35,799 bases of DNA, taken from a virus. Under the pieces are notes generated by a model, which did not search any database, was not told the DNA's origin, and saw nothing but the letters and a program-made list of their open reading frames with translations. The DNA lies in the IMG/VR virus record IMGVR_UViG_3300011116_000395, positions 1-35,799 of that record; one strand, written 5' to 3'. The translations under genes and the position numbers were made by a program. Below, piece by piece: positions 30,070 to 35,799 of the stretch; the first letter of the stretch is position 1; every line of letters begins with the position of its first letter.

Positions 30070-30116
30070 CAGGCTTTATTGCCCAAGGATTCTGGTATTT
30101 TGGGCTTTATAGCCTG
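30070..30116. terminator. Imperfect hairpin between convergent genes
   Basis: CAGGCT (30070-30075) pairs with AGCCTG (30111-30116), and GCCCAA (30081-30086) with TTGGGC (30100-30105), around internal loops. It lies in the gap between the last rightward gene (ending 30061) and the convergent leftward gene (ending 30212), where a two-way terminator is expected. Further on, GATTGG/CCAATC near 30123-30168 makes another weaker stem. Otherwise nothing coding is seen at 30062-30211. Confidence 0.5.
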
Positions 30117-30211
30117 TATCTTTGATTGGGAGGTACAATCTACCTGCTTGCCGCCAATCCTCGCTTCTGGGGGCATTTCTGCTCGATTAAACGGTATCCT
30201 GGTGCCTTTCT

Positions 30212-30448
30212 TTACCACTTTCGGCAGCTCCAGTAGCGTGCAGTCATCTTGCTAGGCGGGTTGGAATCGCACCGATGCCTAGCCCTAAAGCTCTTCCTGC
30301 GCCCAGGGATGGATTTCTTGATGGTCATCTTGGGGTCACCAAAGCGGATGGTCTTGGATTGCCCGCCGGAGCAGGCCCTAACCACAAACTTCTTATTGGC
30401 ACCGGGCGTCCGGCGCGGGCTATTGCAGGGTAGTTTACGCGGGTTCAT
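30212..30448 (-). CDS. Conserved basic phage protein with the RARHRC...YWSC motif (78 aa)
   Basis: The C-terminal half (IRFGDPKMTIKKSIPGRRKS followed by FRARHRCDSN, then ARYWSCRKW) matches a small protein I know from many phages, in which FGDP..M...K..P.R...FRARHxC and a final YWSCxxW are conserved. The Cys and His residues suggest metal binding. Its function has not, to my knowledge, been established. The N-terminus is basic and variable (NPRKLPCNSPRRTPGANKK). It ends the leftward small-gene group. Confidence 0.75.
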   Translation of the reverse strand: MNPRKLPCNSPRRTPGANKKFVVRACSGGQSKTIRFGDPKMTIKKSIPGRRKSFRARHRCDSNPPSKMTARYWSCRKW

Positions 30449-30698
30449 TTAAGACGCTGGCAAGCAGTTTAATCTTTTCCTGGTGGACTTCAAGGAAGTT
30501 TGCCAGATCCTCCAGGTCTCTGGTCAGGTCATTCATATTGGCCTCGTACACCTCGCGGGAGCAGTCAGCCAGGATGTCACCGCACAGCCGGTCAACCTTG
30601 CCTATTGTCTGGTGGAGCCTTGAGTTCTCGGTAAGGAGAAGTTCAATGTAGGCCCAAGCCAGCCCTACCCTATCCCTTCCTGCCTTCACTAAAGCCAC
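30435..30698 (-). CDS. Small helical hypothetical protein (87 aa)
   Basis: Reads MALVKAGRDRVGLAWAYIEL, LLTENSRLHQTIGKVDRLCG and then an acidic helix (LTRDLEDLANFLEVHQEKIK). It overlaps the genes on both sides by short stretches. Probably an all-helical oligomeric protein. No family recognised; existence is supported by its tight fit between two conserved small genes. Confidence 0.6.
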   Translation of the reverse strand: MALVKAGRDRVGLAWAYIELLLTENSRLHQTIGKVDRLCGDILADCSREVYEANMNDLTRDLEDLANFLEVHQEKIKLLASVLNEPA

Positions 30699-30816
30699 CC
30701 TTCTTGGCCTTCATCAGCCGCCAGGTTCTGGGGCTAATGGTGGATTGGCTCTTGGGTCGGCTGGTCCCGGCCTTGCGTCGGGCGTTGATATTGGCATAGA
30801 GTCCTGGGCGTTTCAT
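30670..30816 (-). CDS. Conserved MK(R/K)PGLYANI small basic protein (48 aa)
   Basis: Starts at ATG 30816. The sequence MKRPGLYANINARRKAGTSR, then PKSQSTISPRTWRLMKAKKG, closely follows a small basic phage protein often seen in marine and aquatic phages (KPGLYANIHAKR...). A longer frame to 30921 runs into the non-coding control region and is not supported. The -10-like TATACT at 30823-30828 would place the transcript start at the ATG. Function unknown; possibly DNA or RNA binding given its charge. Confidence 0.72.
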   Translation of the reverse strand: MKRPGLYANINARRKAGTSRPKSQSTISPRTWRLMKAKKGGFSEGRKG

Positions 30817-30822
30817 TCCCCT

Positions 30823-30850
30823 AGTATAGCACGACCTTTCCAACCCCCAA
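30823..30850 (-). promoter_or_regulatory. Putative promoter for the leftward genes at 30816
   Basis: Read on the minus strand, TTGGGG (weak -35) and TATACT (30823-30828, 5 of 6 consensus bases) are about 16 bases apart. The predicted start is at about 30816, the A of the ATG, so the mRNA would be leaderless. It borders the inverted-repeat region. Confidence 0.45.
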
Positions 30851-30873
30851 CCCCACGATTTCAATTCCAAAAC

Positions 30874-31062
30874 ACTTACGCAAGATTTCTCGATCAAGTT
30901 TTCACCCCACCACCGCAACAAATAATTTCAACCGCCGCAGCAATACCGCAGAAATACCCCTATAAGGGGTATTTCTTGCGGTAGTTGCGGTATGCGGGCA
31001 AAAGCTCATTTCTGCGGTACCGCAACTTGAATTGTTGCGGTAGTCCCAAATCTTGCGTAAGT
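30874..31062. repeat. Nested inverted repeats and TTGCGGTA sites; candidate replication origin or control region
   Basis: A perfect 15-bp inverted repeat, ACTTACGCAAGATTT at 30874-30888 and its complement at 31048-31062, brackets the region. Inside is a hairpin with about 17-bp arms at 30944-30983 (TACCGCA/GAAATACCCC pairing with GGGGTATTTC/TTGCGGTA, one bulge), and the 12-bp palindrome TGCGGTACCGCA at 31013-31024. TTGCGGTA occurs exactly at 30976-30983, 30985-30992, 31018-31025 (minus) and 31035-31042, and again at 31152-31159 in the adjacent gene; CTGCGGTA occurs at 31012-31019 and 30944-30951 (minus). A third partial copy ACTTACGAAAG begins at 31091. It directly follows the primase-helicase gene. 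Confidence 0.7.
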
Positions 31063-31092
31063 CGCATTTCTGCAAAAACCATTATCAACGAC

Positions 31093-33024
31093 TTACGAAA
31101 GCTCGGTGATCTTCCAACCATCCCCATCCTTGGAGATCGTGCCATCAGATTTTGCGGTAGCAAACAACTCCTGTGCCTTCCGTTGGGAACACCCAACGCA
31201 AGCCACAATATGCTCCAGACAGGCGGTGTACCCACTCCCTTTCGGCCAATCGGGCAGGGCCGGTTCTATGGTCATTTCCTTGCGCCCCCTGCCCGTGTTC
31301 TCTGGCCCATTTGACTCCTCCCAGGCCATCCACTCCTCGGCATGGCGTAGCCATACATGGGTGGCGTACTTGCTGGCGTGTACATCGGTATCGCCCTGGG
31401 GCCAAGGGATAGCTGCCCGTGTTCCGCGCTTGGGGAACGACAGCTTAAAATGCCCTTCCTTGACCGCCTGAAGGTACACCACGGCCCTTGCCCAGTTGGT
31501 TAGCTCGCTTGACCCTAGCCCAGCGTAGGCGAGATCGTAGAGCGTTTGTGAGCCACCACCTTCCTTCGGCGGCTTTGGCGTGTGGTGCATTACCATCCAT
31601 GTCACCCCGGTGGCCACGCTGATTGGGTTCAGGCAGTGGCGCAGGAACATGGTCATGTTCTCCTGGGCAAGGGCATCCCCTCCCATAAAGGATAGGAGCG
31701 GATCAATCCAGCACAGGTCCGGGCGATGTAGGCCAATCAGGGCAGCCGTCATCTTTGCGAAGTCCGGCCCCGTTTTGGTCGTGTCCCTGATGATCGTGAC
31801 ATTGGCAAGCATCAATGCAGACTGCTCCTCGGTCAGGTTCAGCTTTCCCTTGAGGTGTCGAAGCACACCTTGGGCCATCTCCGCAACATCACCCAGATCG
31901 TTCTCGGCCTGTACCAACAGGCTTCGTAGCGGCTTCTTGGGCGTGATCCCAAGGAACGGTAGGCCGATGGCCCAGGTCATCATGGCTTGCAGGCAGAGCG
32001 TGGACTTTCCCAACCCCGATCCTCCGATCCATACGCATGACCCGCCCTTGCACAACCAGCGATTGCCAAGCAAACAATCGCCATCCTCGTCCGCCTTGAA
32101 CCCCAGGATGTCCTGCCACGGCGTAGGTTGCGGCAGGTTCATCGCCTCCATGTGCGCCCGCCACTCGCTCCACCCTTGCCGCCCGATGTTCGTTGCGAGC
32201 AACGCCTGGTGGGCATTGGCGAGTTTCCTCGGCGCACCGGGGAGGCGCGACAACCTTGAGGCATCCTTGTTCTTGGGGTCGATGTCGAACTGCGCCATCT
32301 TGGAATAGAGGTAGGCCACCCGATCCTCATATTCCTTGGCATCTTTGGCATCCACCTTGACCCAGGCATGGACCGAGCGGGAGCCGGAGTGGATGACCAC
32401 CGAGCAGGGCAGCTCAAGTGCGCGGATGACATTCCACTGCTCATCCATCGTGCCGCTGTCGAACTCGATCAGCGCATGACGGAAGGCTTGGACATCATCG
32501 GACTTGCGCGACTCGCCAACGGGATTGATGCAGACATAAGCCCCGACATAGCTTTCGGGCAACTCGACCCCGGCATGGAACTGCTTGAGCCAATCCTCGC
32601 GGGTCTTGATGGTTCCCTTTCCTGACGGCCTCTCGCTGTCGTCCTGGTGGATTGCGCCCACGATGCATACCCGGTCGCCCTCATTGAAGGCGGTGAGCAA
32701 AAACTTCCTGACATCATCGGCGTGGTGGCTTGGCTTTGGGCATGGCTCAAGCTCGATCCGCACAGGTTCTTGGATCTTGAATGGGTTGAGCGATTCCCCG
32801 ATGGGCTGGCGGGCAGCCTTGCGATAGGCTGACTTGATCGCCGCCTCGATCTCGCGGTCCTTCAGCCCGCTCGATGTAGCCCCCGGCCACAGGCGATCCA
32901 AGGCATCCGACTCCGCAATGCCCGCGTCCCTGAGTTGCTGTGCGGCCAGAAACAACTCCTGGTTACGCTCGCCCTCCTTGGCTCCGTTGCTGATGAAGTT
33001 CTCGGTTCGTTTGGGTAGTCTCAC
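31093..33024 (-). CDS. Primase-helicase fusion (AEP-type primase plus RepA/AAA helicase)
   Basis: 643 residues from GTG 33024, which overlaps the upstream TGA (GTGA) with AAGGAAGG just before it; a longer frame to 33075 lies in the upstream gene. An N-terminal polymerase-type primase domain shows FRHALIEFDSG with candidate metal residues Glu187 and Asp189, SGSRSVHAWVKV near 213-224 and SRLSRLPGAPRK near 256-267. A RecA-like helicase follows: Walker A GGSGLGKST at 334-342, the VQAENDLGD segment, Walker B LCWIDPLLSFMGG (Asp441) and a C-terminal winged-helix-like tail. It would prime and unwind DNA at the phage origin. The inverted-repeat region at its 3' side may be its target. Confidence 0.82.
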   Translation of the reverse strand: MRLPKRTENFISNGAKEGERNQELFLAAQQLRDAGIAESDALDRLWPGATSSGLKDREIEAAIKSAYRKAARQPIGESLNPFKIQEPVRIELEPCPKPSHHADDVRKFLLTAFNEGDRVCIVGAIHQDDSERPSGKGTIKTREDWLKQFHAGVELPESYVGAYVCINPVGESRKSDDVQAFRHALIEFDSGTMDEQWNVIRALELPCSVVIHSGSRSVHAWVKVDAKDAKEYEDRVAYLYSKMAQFDIDPKNKDASRLSRLPGAPRKLANAHQALLATNIGRQGWSEWRAHMEAMNLPQPTPWQDILGFKADEDGDCLLGNRWLCKGGSCVWIGGSGLGKSTLCLQAMMTWAIGLPFLGITPKKPLRSLLVQAENDLGDVAEMAQGVLRHLKGKLNLTEEQSALMLANVTIIRDTTKTGPDFAKMTAALIGLHRPDLCWIDPLLSFMGGDALAQENMTMFLRHCLNPISVATGVTWMVMHHTPKPPKEGGGSQTLYDLAYAGLGSSELTNWARAVVYLQAVKEGHFKLSFPKRGTRAAIPWPQGDTDVHASKYATHVWLRHAEEWMAWEESNGPENTGRGRKEMTIEPALPDWPKGSGYTACLEHIVACVGCSQRKAQELFATAKSDGTISKDGDGWKITELS

Positions 33025-33587
33025 GCCTTCCTTTCCATGATTGCCTTCATGCATTTGATCGCCTGATCCACGCATGACTTGGCATCATCCATGACTTCTT
33101 TTGCTGCGAATCTCAAAACAGTCCAGCCATTTTCCGTGCAATCCCTATCTCTGGCCCGATCTCTTGTGAATGATTCTTTGCTGTTATGGTATGCGTAGCC
33201 GTCGATCTCAATGGCCAACTTGATTTCTGGATTTGCGAAATCAAACCTATACGATCTGCCATTGCACTCCACGCAATGCTGGATTATTAGATAATCTAAT
33301 GCTTCATCGTTCCATGCCTTATGGAACATCCGCTCGACTTCGCTTTCGTATGAGTGGGCAAAGGCGCAGGCAACAAGTTCAAGCGCATCGGTTCTGCTTA
33401 TTCTATTTGATGTGAGTGGACCACCCTTGGCCTTGAATATTCTTATGGCTCCATCTTGTCCGGCGTTCCACACGCGACAGTACATGGCAATGGCCGCGCA
33501 GGATGCGTAAAATTCGCTGGCGGGTGCGTCATCGCTAACCCCGCAAAGCCTTTTGATAATAGGACGGAAGTCTTGATCGAAACTCAT
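33021..33587 (-). CDS. DUF559/Vsr-like endonuclease domain protein (188 aa)
   Basis: The second half has the DUF559 restriction-endonuclease-like layout: YRFDFANPEIKLAIEIDGYA with Asp116, Glu127 and Asp129, HNSKESFTRDRARDRDCTEN, and GWTVLRFAAKEV at 154-165. The first about 80 residues are a separate helical domain (IIKRLCGVSDDAPASEFYAS) of unknown type. The family includes Vsr-like nicking enzymes and mobile or repair-linked nucleases. The gene begins shortly after the repeated stem-loops at 33612-33830 and is followed by the primase-helicase with a GTGA overlap. Confidence 0.75.
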   Translation of the reverse strand: MSFDQDFRPIIKRLCGVSDDAPASEFYASCAAIAMYCRVWNAGQDGAIRIFKAKGGPLTSNRISRTDALELVACAFAHSYESEVERMFHKAWNDEALDYLIIQHCVECNGRSYRFDFANPEIKLAIEIDGYAYHNSKESFTRDRARDRDCTENGWTVLRFAAKEVMDDAKSCVDQAIKCMKAIMERKA

Positions 33588-33611
33588 TTATTAACCTCGG
33601 ATCATGCCCGC

Positions 33612-33749
33612 CTAAAGCACCCGCGCAAGTAACTGTCGCATGATATAAGTCATGCTTATATGGAAGATCATGCCCCTTTGTTTCAAATGGCTGAGTTTGT
33701 CGGCCAGCCGCATGATCTCCATGCGTACCATTCGGGGCATCGGGTTCAT
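33612..33749 (-). CDS. Small ORF 1 with a repeated stem-loop near its start (45 aa)
   Basis: From ATG 33749 the frame reads MNPMPRMVRMEIMRLADKLS and then HLKQRGMIFHIS and so on. ATGs at 33731 and others in the same frame give shorter versions. The codons MVRMEIMRL lie over an inverted repeat (CGCATG-ATCTC-CATGCG) that also occurs, with changes, in the next small ORF. No ribosome site is evident. Whether it is translated is uncertain; it may be an RNA element rather than a gene. Confidence 0.35.
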   Translation of the reverse strand: MNPMPRMVRMEIMRLADKLSHLKQRGMIFHISMTYIMRQLLARVL

Positions 33750-33824
33750 AAATCAAACCGGCTCTGTTTCAAGAGGCGTACACACTAGGAGGACAGCCCG
33801 CCGCAGGATCTCCCTGCGTACCAT
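33703..33824 (-). repeat. Duplicated stem-loop with a compensating base-pair change
   Basis: Two copies (about 33709-33731 and 33801-33825) share the order stem, ATCTC loop, stem, GTACCAT (plus strand). Copy 1 has the arms CGCATG/CATGCG, copy 2 has CGCAGG/CCTGCG. The single difference in the stem is balanced on both arms, so pairing is kept. On the minus strand the loop is GAGAT and each copy carries an ATG followed by GTACGCA. This is what a duplicated RNA or DNA structure under pairing constraint looks like. Confidence 0.65.
33753..33824 (-). CDS. Small ORF 2, start related to ORF 1 (23 aa)
   Basis: From ATG 33824 the frame reads MVRREILRRAVLLVCTPLET then EPV. Its first eight residues parallel MVRMEIMRL of the other small ORF because the DNA is duplicated there. 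Length, absence of a ribosome site and the hairpin make coding uncertain; listed because it may be a leader peptide. Confidence 0.3.
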   Translation of the reverse strand: MVRREILRRAVLLVCTPLETEPV

Positions 33825-33834
33825 GCGCCGGAGT

Positions 33835-34005
33835 TTAGATATCCTTCCTCACCTCCCTGACGATAAAGGTGTAGGCAAGAATGAACAGTGCATCCCACCA
33901 ATCAATCTGGCTATACCCAGAGGCGCACAGGATAATCTTTAGCGTAAAGAACCACGGGCAGACTATGACCGCAATGTCTGCGGCCCTGTTCATGGCTTTG
34001 TTCAT
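33835..34005 (-). CDS. Small membrane protein (56 aa)
   Basis: ATG 34005 overlaps the TGA of the GT9-type gene (ATGA). The frame reads MNKAMNRAADIAVIVCPWFF, TLKIILCASGYSQIDWWDAL, FILAYTFIVREVRKDI: two membrane helices (about 9-27 and 33-48) with a charged end. Small two-helix proteins may be holin-like or bind host membrane enzymes. Its position after the glycosyltransferase suggests a joint surface role, but nothing direct supports this. Confidence 0.6.
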   Translation of the reverse strand: MNKAMNRAADIAVIVCPWFFTLKIILCASGYSQIDWWDALFILAYTFIVREVRKDI

Positions 34006-35114
34006 TTGCTCTTCTCCTCCAACTCCATCGCTTTCGCCGCCGCATCTACAATATCCTTGGCGGTGATGTTGCGTAGGGCATTGCACCAGTACTGGGTGCC
34101 TTTGGTCTTGTTGGTCGCATCCTTACACTTCTGTTGCGGCAAGCCCGCATGAGGGCGGCACGGAGCGTGCGGGCAGGTGTCAGGCTTGTAGACTGACACG
34201 TTCTTTGGGTAGAACTGAACTCGATCTTCTGGCGAATATGATCCCCACAAGCTGACGCAAGCCGTGTCCAAGCCCGCCGCCATGTGGTTGACACTGCTGT
34301 CGGGCGCCACGACAAAGTCCGCGTTGGCTATGATCGGGAACAGCGACCGCACCTGCTTGGTGCAGTTGAAGAGGTCGATGACCCTGGGGTGATTCACCTC
34401 GAAGTTGTTGGAGTTGTCCAGCCCGATGATAACCGCGTGATGTTTGGGGTACGCTTCAAGCAATGCCAGCACCGCCTCCTGCCCCATCTTGGGCGGGTAG
34501 GTGCGGGTCGGACCAGAGCTGCTTACATGGTAAGCAAAGAAAGGCGTTGGTAGCGGCCACTTGCCAAGTTCCTTTAGCTCGTTGTGATCTGGGTCGATTA
34601 GGTACAGCTTTGGCCTACAATACTTGGCCATCTTCTCCTCATCCCATGCGTTCATCCATTCGTAGATGCGCTTGTAGGCGTTGCCTGCGCCTGTCCCAAG
34701 CTTGGTGTTGCCAACCTGGCCGGAGAACAAATCATCCAGTGGAACATGGGCATCGTATGATTCCCAAGCTTCCAGCGTTGGCGGTAGTGGGAGCAGCCTT
34801 GCGCCTAGCCCAGCGTAGAGCGTCATGTTGCGGGCTGGAGTGTAAACATCCACTACCCCTCCAGATTCCTGTACCAGGTAGTTGACGATTGCGGTTGCGA
34901 TGACGCTATCACCGATAGCACCAGCCCTGTACACGGCGGTCGCTCCGCCCGTTGCCCGCCCCGGATAGTACGGCTTGATCTTGTGCGGCACCGGCACGGC
35001 ATCGTCCCAGAGTGGTCCAGTAAGTTCGTCTGGGATCATGTAGGTCGTCCTCGGCCACAGATTGTTATCGTCCACCTTGTGGACTGAGTTGGTTTGATTG
35101 GTCCAGGTTTTCAT
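34002..35114 (-). CDS. GT9-type (heptosyltransferase-like) glycosyltransferase
   Basis: 370 residues with GT-B fold signs: YRAGAIGDSVIATAIVNYLV near 62-81 (the Gly-Asp donor-loop motif of GT9), PTPFFAYHVSSSGPTRTYPP, HAVIIGLDNSNNFEVNHPRV, and the family signature NADFVVAPDSSVNHMAAGLD at 264-283 followed by CVSLWGSYSPEDRVQFY. The C-terminus has four cysteines (314, 319, 330, 344), perhaps a zinc site. GT9 enzymes transfer heptose or other sugars to lipopolysaccharide cores, but phage versions are also known to act on DNA or virion proteins. It is preceded by a cytosine methyltransferase with an ATGA overlap. Confidence 0.82.
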   Translation of the reverse strand: MKTWTNQTNSVHKVDDNNLWPRTTYMIPDELTGPLWDDAVPVPHKIKPYYPGRATGGATAVYRAGAIGDSVIATAIVNYLVQESGGVVDVYTPARNMTLYAGLGARLLPLPPTLEAWESYDAHVPLDDLFSGQVGNTKLGTGAGNAYKRIYEWMNAWDEEKMAKYCRPKLYLIDPDHNELKELGKWPLPTPFFAYHVSSSGPTRTYPPKMGQEAVLALLEAYPKHHAVIIGLDNSNNFEVNHPRVIDLFNCTKQVRSLFPIIANADFVVAPDSSVNHMAAGLDTACVSLWGSYSPEDRVQFYPKNVSVYKPDTCPHAPCRPHAGLPQQKCKDATNKTKGTQYWCNALRNITAKDIVDAAAKAMELEEKSK

Positions 35115-35799
35115 TTGTTCTCCATGACTAGGTTGATGTTTCTGATGATTTCCGCCGCGACCTGCGGGACGATGGCGTTGCCAAGTCCTTTAATTCTGTC
35201 CACCCGATTCGGTAGCCCATTAACCACTCGACCCACGTTGGGTTCAGGGAGCCACGTTGCCACTCCTGCGGTGTTGTGCCACGGATGGCTGGATGATTTC
35301 CCAGCATCCTCTGCATATTTCCCTTCGGTGTTCCCGCCGCATCTTCGTTGGCTGACGGGGTCGGCCACATTGCTGGCGCATGATTTTCCAGATAATCCAC
35401 TCGTGATTCGAGATAGCTGATCGCAATCTTGTGACCCTTTCGCGCTGCCCTTGTCTTGTAGCCTTCCTCGCTTCCCTCCCTTGGCGTGGGCCATAATCCA
35501 GACTCGATCTCTTCTGTGCGGGGCATCGACACCGCAAGCTGGAATAATGAGCGATTCGACTTCGTAACCTTCTGCTTCCAAGTCAATATGCACCTGGTCG
35601 AGTGCCATGTTGACGATGCCAGCAACATTTTCACCAATGATCCAAACTGGCCTTGCCTCGCGTATGACTCGCAGCATTTCCGGCCAGAGATAGCGGTCAT
35701 CTGTCTTGCCTCGCTGCTTCCCGGCAACACTGAATGGCTGGCAGGGGAATCCGCCTGTGAGAAGAGTGACTCCTGCGTATAGGTCGCCTCGTATTTCCC
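35111..35799 (-). CDS. Cytosine-5 DNA methyltransferase, N-terminus outside window
   Basis: The frame is open to the window edge; at least 229 residues are visible. The catalytic motif GGFPCQPFS (PCQ) and GENVAGIV (ENV) are present, followed by DAPHRRDRVWIMAHAK (motif VIII) and the C-terminal GLGNAIVPQVAAEIIRNI (motif X). The SAM-binding motif I lies beyond the edge. Between them is a target-recognition region (residues varying, with a Ser/Gly/Lys-rich segment). It should methylate C5 of cytosine in a specific sequence, for protection from host restriction or to mark phage DNA. Overlaps the GT9 gene by 4 bases. Confidence 0.88.
   Translation of the reverse strand, partial: EIRGDLYAGVTLLTGGFPCQPFSVAGKQRGKTDDRYLWPEMLRVIREARPVWIIGENVAGIVNMALDQVHIDLEAEGYEVESLIIPACGVDAPHRRDRVWIMAHAKGGKRGRLQDKGSAKGSQDCDQLSRITSGLSGKSCASNVADPVSQRRCGGNTEGKYAEDAGKSSSHPWHNTAGVATWLPEPNVGRVVNGLPNRVDRIKGLGNAIVPQVAAEIIRNINLVMENK

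Noticed and set aside
30944-30983. Reading the long hairpin as an ordinary terminator
   Set aside because: There is no T-run on either strand after the stem, and the arms contain the TTGCGGTA boxes repeated around it.
33535-33756. A 73-codon minus-strand frame running from the stem-loop region into the DUF559-like gene
   Set aside because: It overlaps the start of a better supported gene and has no ribosome site or recognisable sequence.
35128-35730. Second minus-strand frame across the methyltransferase
   Set aside because: The other frame carries the PCQ, ENV and motif VIII and X sequences, so this one is a shadow.
1-35799. Joining the two window ends as a circular genome
   Set aside because: The minus-strand frame at 346-1 does continue in phase into the methyltransferase frame at 35799, but the joined protein would lack the SAM-binding motif I, so the in-phase fit is most likely chance and not evidence of circularity.

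Overview
The window is a slice of a tailed-phage genome, most likely a short-tailed (podovirus-type) phage. The basis is gene content. It has an HTH small terminase, a Walker A/B plus RNase-H-fold large terminase, a portal, a scaffold, and a major capsid protein resembling the N4-gp56 family. A T7-gp11-like tail adaptor is followed by a T7-gp12-like nozzle, and there is a 1,180-residue putative internal virion protein. No tape-measure, sheath or integrase gene is seen. The host cannot be named from the sequence. No tRNA, rRNA, CRISPR, DNA polymerase or RNA polymerase was recognised. Both ends cut through genes, so the genome continues outside the window.

Layout. (1) 1-4283, minus strand: a tightly overlapping replication, recombination and modification run. 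It holds hypothetical genes, a GT8-type glycosyltransferase, a RecB-like nuclease, an SSB-like protein, a Holliday-junction-resolvase-like nuclease and a second small PD-(D/E)XK nuclease. (2) 4324-4689, plus strand: one isolated gene for a secreted repeat protein with its own promoter. (3) 4686-27865, minus strand: the morphogenesis block. Read in transcription order, from high to low coordinates, it runs: small terminase, large terminase, a lysis-like trio (56-residue membrane protein plus an overlapping spanin-like pair), portal, SAM methyltransferase, HNH endonuclease, scaffold, capsid, small head and tail proteins, tail fibre and glycine-rich proteins, tail adaptor, nozzle, large internal virion proteins and a GH108-type muramidase. 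(4) 27941-30061, plus strand: nine very small genes separated by hairpins and duplicated leader sequences, probably an early or host-takeover region. (5) 30212-35799, minus strand: three small genes, a dense site-and-palindrome region, a primase-helicase fusion, a DUF559-like nuclease, a duplicated stem-loop region, a GT9-type glycosyltransferase and the C-terminal part of a cytosine-5 DNA methyltransferase.

How it fits together. Primase-helicase, SSB-like protein, RecB-like nuclease and resolvase make a plausible replication and recombination set. The segment beside the primase-helicase (30874-31062, with one more site at 31152-31159) has nested inverted repeats and clustered copies of TTGCGGTA, and is my best candidate for a replication origin or master control site. 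Three genes (starting at 4324, 27941 and 30816) have promoter-like sequence ending almost exactly at the ATG, suggesting leaderless mRNAs, whereas many other genes have strong Shine-Dalgarno sequences or 4-base stop/start overlaps. Every function is inferred by reading motifs; no database search was run.
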